A stretch of DNA of 17,729 bases, from positions 1-17,729 of the forward strand of contig CAZWVR010000044.1 in the NCBI GenBank assembly GCA_964637235.1, given 5' to 3'. The position numbers were made by a program, and so were the translations under genes. The DNA is from CAZWVR01 sp964637235. Its GTDB lineage: Bacteria > Bacteroidota > Bacteroidia > Bacteroidales > S143-33. The notes below the pieces were generated by a model. That model was given only the letters and a program-made list of their open reading frames with translations. It had not been told where the DNA came from and did no database searches. Within the stretch, counting starts at the first letter, position 1. Each line of letters opens with the position of its first letter. Shown in pieces: positions 15,258 through 17,729 of this stretch.

Positions 15258-15668
15258 TTAACATTTTATATCATAATCATTTGTATTATCAAATCTTTGT
15301 GGTATAAATCTAAAATCTAAATTATATACACTTGCAAACTCATATCCTTTTTGTAAACTAATACTATCGTCAGGATCATAGAACCAATATACATAAACTT
15401 TTTTGTTTTGGGTAGTTATTTTTTCTAAAAGGTTAAAAAGTTCTATAAAACGTCTATTAACAGAGGAATCATATACTTGTAGATTTATCTTTAATACAGT
15501 TTTATCCTCAGGATTTTTTATATATTCCTCTGTCCATTTTAATATTGGAGAAAAAAAGTCTATACTATCTTCAAGTATTGCACGACCCTCAATTTGCATA
15601 CAACCAGATTTTAAATATATATAAGGTGTAAATTCCGTGCCTTCTATTTTTAATGGTTTTATGCTCAT
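15258..15668 (-). CDS. siaC: SiaC-like (DUF1987) phospho-switch protein
   Basis: The 136-residue protein fits the DUF1987/SiaC family: an N-terminal segment with TEFTPYIYL (11-19), GRAILEDSIDFFSPILKWTEEYI (about 28-50, the 'GRS-P-E-x-x-x-F-Y-P-x-x-x-W' block of the family), and LQVYDSSVNRRFIELFNLLEK (about 63-83), then KKVYVYWFYDPDD (88-100). In Pseudomonas aeruginosa, SiaC is phosphorylated by kinase SiaB on Thr68, dephosphorylated by SiaA, and controls the diguanylate cyclase SiaD. Here the matching position by alignment is Ser68 (YDSSV), a phosphorylatable replacement. Its ATG overlaps the stop of the kinase-like gene as ATGA, a strong sign of a functional pair. No SiaA-type phosphatase or GGDEF protein is in the window, so the output is unknown. 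Assignment is from motif memory. Confidence 0.85.
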   Translation of the reverse strand: MSIKPLKIEGTEFTPYIYLKSGCMQIEGRAILEDSIDFFSPILKWTEEYIKNPEDKTVLKINLQVYDSSVNRRFIELFNLLEKITTQNKKVYVYWFYDPDDSISLQKGYEFASVYNLDFRFIPQRFDNTNDYDIKC

Positions 15669-16744
15669 ACCTCAATGCTTATGGTAAACAAAGTTTTTTC
15701 CTCATCAATTTTGAAAAAATCAAAGTTAAAATTTTGAGTAATACGTGCAATTTCTATAAAACCTAATCCACCGCTTTTAATTTCTTTATTTTTTAAAGAA
15801 TTGATATAAAGCTCTTTAAGTTCAGGTTTTGACATATTTTTCAATTGATTAAGTTTAGCTTGCAATTGATGTTTTTTGCTATTTTCTATATAATTACCGG
15901 AAGCAATTATATATTTATTATTTTTCTGGCTAATTAAAGTTATACCGATATTTTTCCCATCCATTTTCAATGAATGCTTACTGATATTCTGCAATATTTC
16001 TACTAAAATCAAAAAAGTTTTTTTCTGATAATTAAGATGTTGAGCGTTGAAATTTTGTTCAGCTAATTTTAGTAAAGGCAAAATAGTTTCTGTATCGTAA
16101 TCACCTTTATGTATCATTATAATATTCTCGTCTGTAATAAGTTTATGGAGCTTTTTTGCTTCTGAGATAGGAATATATTTAGGGGTTATATTTAAGTCTT
16201 TGGGTTTAATTTTAAGCTGAAAATAGAAAAAAGAAGCGTCTTTACTAACAGGGACAAAGTCAAAGTCTAATTTTTCTTTTGTTTTTCTGACCATTTCAAT
16301 AAATCCCAATCCTGCCCCACCTCTATCAGTAAGTTTTTTATTTGTTAGGATTTTTATGTATAGGTCTTTAAGTTTATTTTCATCTAAGGTATTGACTTCT
16401 TGAAGTTTATTATGGACATAACCTATACGAGCATTTTCTATAAGATTTACAGTAGCGATATGGAAGACTTCGCCAAGATTTCGGAGGATAAATAGTTCGT
16501 AGGCTAAATCAGCTTGGTCTTTATAGTGGTGGTCTCCATATCTCATTGTATTTTGAAAAGCCTCAATTATAAGGAATGAAAGCTTATTGCGTATTTTTAT
16601 TAGGCTCTGTTTACCGATTAGATATTCTTTTACGAGTTCAGTAATTGTACCTAAAATAAAATTGCTAAAAACACCTTGGTAAATAATGGAAAGATTATCG
16701 TTCTTAAATATATTAAAAAAGTTAAATACTTTTTCAGGCTTCAT
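15665..16744 (-). CDS. siaB: Tandem double SiaB-like (DUF6272) kinase-fold protein
   Basis: SiaB proteins are ATPase-fold kinases of about 180 residues that phosphorylate SiaC. This 359-residue protein contains two such domains in tandem (about 15-180 and 205-359). Domain 1 has FLIIEAFQNTMRYG (Glu61, Asn65), NLIENARIGYV (100-110), the LKDLYIKILTNKKL helix and the glycine box RGGAGLGFIEM (141-151). Domain 2 repeats these in order as FLILVEILQNISKHS (Glu249, Asn253, His257), NYIENSKKH (284-292), LKELYINSLKNKEI and SGGLGFIEI (324-332). Both domains even share the later 'FDF' strand. Domain 1 has the complete glycine loop but Tyr69 where domain 2 has His257; domain 2 has a glycine loop two residues shorter. 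One domain may therefore be catalytic and the other regulatory, but which is not decidable here. The stop overlaps the siaC-like start by 4 bp. Confidence 0.8.
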   Translation of the reverse strand: MKPEKVFNFFNIFKNDNLSIIYQGVFSNFILGTITELVKEYLIGKQSLIKIRNKLSFLIIEAFQNTMRYGDHHYKDQADLAYELFILRNLGEVFHIATVNLIENARIGYVHNKLQEVNTLDENKLKDLYIKILTNKKLTDRGGAGLGFIEMVRKTKEKLDFDFVPVSKDASFFYFQLKIKPKDLNITPKYIPISEAKKLHKLITDENIIMIHKGDYDTETILPLLKLAEQNFNAQHLNYQKKTFLILVEILQNISKHSLKMDGKNIGITLISQKNNKYIIASGNYIENSKKHQLQAKLNQLKNMSKPELKELYINSLKNKEIKSGGLGFIEIARITQNFNFDFFKIDEEKTLFTISIEV

Positions 16745-16820
16745 AAAATTTTTTTACGCAAAAAATTACGTGGATAAAGATATAAAAAAAGTATTTAAGA
16801 AAAAAGGTTAGCAAAAAAAT

Positions 16821-17333
16821 TTATTTATACCATTGAGCATATAAATTATAGTTATTTGCTATACGGGTTATTTCATTTTTAGCAGTACTTTGATTTATAT
16901 CTTTAATTTTCTTAGCAGGGACACCTGCATATATACTATTTGGTTCTAATTTTGCACCTTGTGGTATCAGAGCACCAGCTGCAATGATAGTATTTTCTTC
17001 TACAACAGCGTCATCTAAGATAATTGCGCCCATACCTATTAAGACGTTATCTTTTATAGTGCAGCCGTGAACTATTGCGCCGTGAGCTATTGACACGTTA
17101 TTTCCTATAATTGTTGGATATTTTTCATAAGTGCAATGGATGATTGCTCCATCTTGTACATTGACGTTATTACCGATTTTTATATAATTTACGTCTCCTC
17201 GTATTACCGCATTAAACCAGATGCTACAATTATCTCCTATTTGCACGTCACCTATAATTGTGGCATTTTCGGCTAAAAAGCAGTTTTTTCCGATAATAGG
17301 TTTTTTACCTCTTAGTTCTTTTATCAGAGCCAT
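16821..17333 (-). CDS. Gamma-carbonic anhydrase family hexapeptide-repeat protein
   Basis: The 170-residue left-handed beta-helix protein has about seven hexapeptide turns (e.g. ATIIGDVQIGDNCSIWF, NNVSIAHGAIVHGC) and a C-terminal helix. The three zinc-ligand histidines of the gamma-carbonic anhydrase family are all present: His66 in AIIHCTYE, and His84 and His89 in IAHGAIVHGC. The conserved Arg45-Asp47 (IRGDV) and Gln60-Asp61 are also there. It should form a trimer in the cytoplasm. Members of the YrdA/PaaY branch often have weak or no carbonic anhydrase activity, so the reaction is left open. It follows the sufT-like gene by 12 bp and is probably co-transcribed with it; from there 76 bp separate it from the siaB-like gene. 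Confidence 0.9.
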   Translation of the reverse strand: MALIKELRGKKPIIGKNCFLAENATIIGDVQIGDNCSIWFNAVIRGDVNYIKIGNNVNVQDGAIIHCTYEKYPTIIGNNVSIAHGAIVHGCTIKDNVLIGMGAIILDDAVVEENTIIAAGALIPQGAKLEPNSIYAGVPAKKIKDINQSTAKNEITRIANNYNLYAQWYK

Positions 17334-17345
17334 ATTGTTTTGTTT

Positions 17346-17669
17346 TTACATATAGCCCAATTGTAATTTAGCTTCATCGCTCATCATTTCGGGAGACCAA
17401 GGTGGATCAAACACCAGATTTATTACAACCTTATTGACACCTTCTATTTGTTCTAATTTTTCCCTTGTAAATTCTACAATTTGATCTGCTATGGGACAGT
17501 TTGGGGCTGTCAGTGTCATATCAATTTCAACATTGTTATCGTCATCTATATTCAACTTATATATAAGTCCTAAGTCATATACATTTACAGGTATTTCAGG
17601 GTCGTAAACTTCTTTTAATGCATTTATTATTTCACTTTCCAGTTTGAAGTAATCTTTTTTTTCTGCCAT
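17346..17669 (-). CDS. sufT: SufT/MIP18-family (DUF59) iron-sulfur assembly factor
   Basis: The 107-residue protein is of normal length for the DUF59 family used in maturation of Fe-S proteins. It has EVYDPEIPVNVYDLGLIY (20-37), the Cys58-containing TLTAPNCPIADQI (53-65), and the C-terminal VFDPPWSPEMMSDEAK (86-101) with LGYM at the end. These are the marks of the SufT branch rather than of unrelated DUF59 proteins in phenylacetate degradation. No suf or isc cluster is in view; more of it may lie beyond the right edge. The ATG at 17669 is the first in frame and is preceded by a promoter-like element. Confidence 0.9.
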   Translation of the reverse strand: MAEKKDYFKLESEIINALKEVYDPEIPVNVYDLGLIYKLNIDDDNNVEIDMTLTAPNCPIADQIVEFTREKLEQIEGVNKVVINLVFDPPWSPEMMSDEAKLQLGYM

Positions 17670-17703
17670 AGTATTTTATTTAAAACCATTCTAAATAGTT
17701 ATA

Positions 17704-17711
17704 CAAAACTA
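17704..17711 (-). promoter_or_regulatory. -7 element TAGTTTTG upstream of sufT
   Basis: On the minus strand TAGTTTTG matches TAnnTTTG and would give a leader of roughly 30 nt. The matching -33 box would fall just past the right edge of the window and cannot be checked here. Confidence 0.45.
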
Positions 17712-17729
17712 TGTTCTTAATTTGAAATA

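Noticed and set aside
15665..16744. Alternative reading of the double-domain protein as a two-component histidine kinase or anti-sigma factor
   Set aside because: There is no phospho-accepting H box and no membrane segment; the motif order and the overlap with a DUF1987 gene fit SiaB better.

Overview
The window is AT-rich (roughly one third G+C by eye) and comes from a member of the Bacteroidota. Four things point there: a gldB gliding-motility lipoprotein gene, a DUF4254 gene next to a family 9 glycosyltransferase, a tetratricopeptide-repeat (TPR) histidine kinase, and promoters of the Bacteroidota type (TTTG, about 20 nt, TAnnTTTG). The best promoter precedes the tRNA-Glu gene. No species can be named from this sequence.

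Layout. Positions 1-497 hold no credible gene. They contain a sharply GC-rich, highly structured cassette (47-290) flanked by smaller palindromes, which looks like a multicopy repeat cluster. On the minus strand follow a secreted beta-propeller-like protein (498-1958) and a small secreted protein (2231-2575) made of six near-identical VDYKSDAD repeats. The latter resembles the DUF6150/Septknot family, linked from memory to the 7(1) protein knot. Divergent from it is a two-component pair: a TPR sensor kinase (2678-4672) and a NarL/LuxR-type regulator (4678-5343). Next on the minus strand are an orphan HicB-like ORF, tRNA-Glu(CUC) with its own promoter and terminator, a LutA-like Fe-S protein and panB, the last two overlapping. 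On the plus strand, rnr, a five-helix membrane protein, a DUF4254 protein and a GT9 glycosyltransferase form one tight run (7594-11794), followed by gldB (11919-12938).

The right third is all minus strand. In transcription order it has sufT then a gamma-carbonic anhydrase-like gene, then siaB-like, siaC-like, an M20 amidohydrolase, hpt and adk, with gaps of 76, -4, 48, 4 and 11 bp from the carbonic anhydrase-like gene onward. The siaB-like gene encodes two tandem SiaB/DUF6272-type kinase domains rather than one, and overlaps its predicted phosphorylation target siaC by ATGA.

How the parts fit: most genes are housekeeping (pantothenate and CoA, RNA decay, purine salvage, nucleotide balance, Fe-S assembly, surface glycan synthesis). 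The more unusual material is the predicted knotted repeat protein facing a two-component system, the double SiaB-SiaC signalling module, and the structured GC-rich repeat at the left edge. All functions are read from sequence motifs and memory of families; no search was run.
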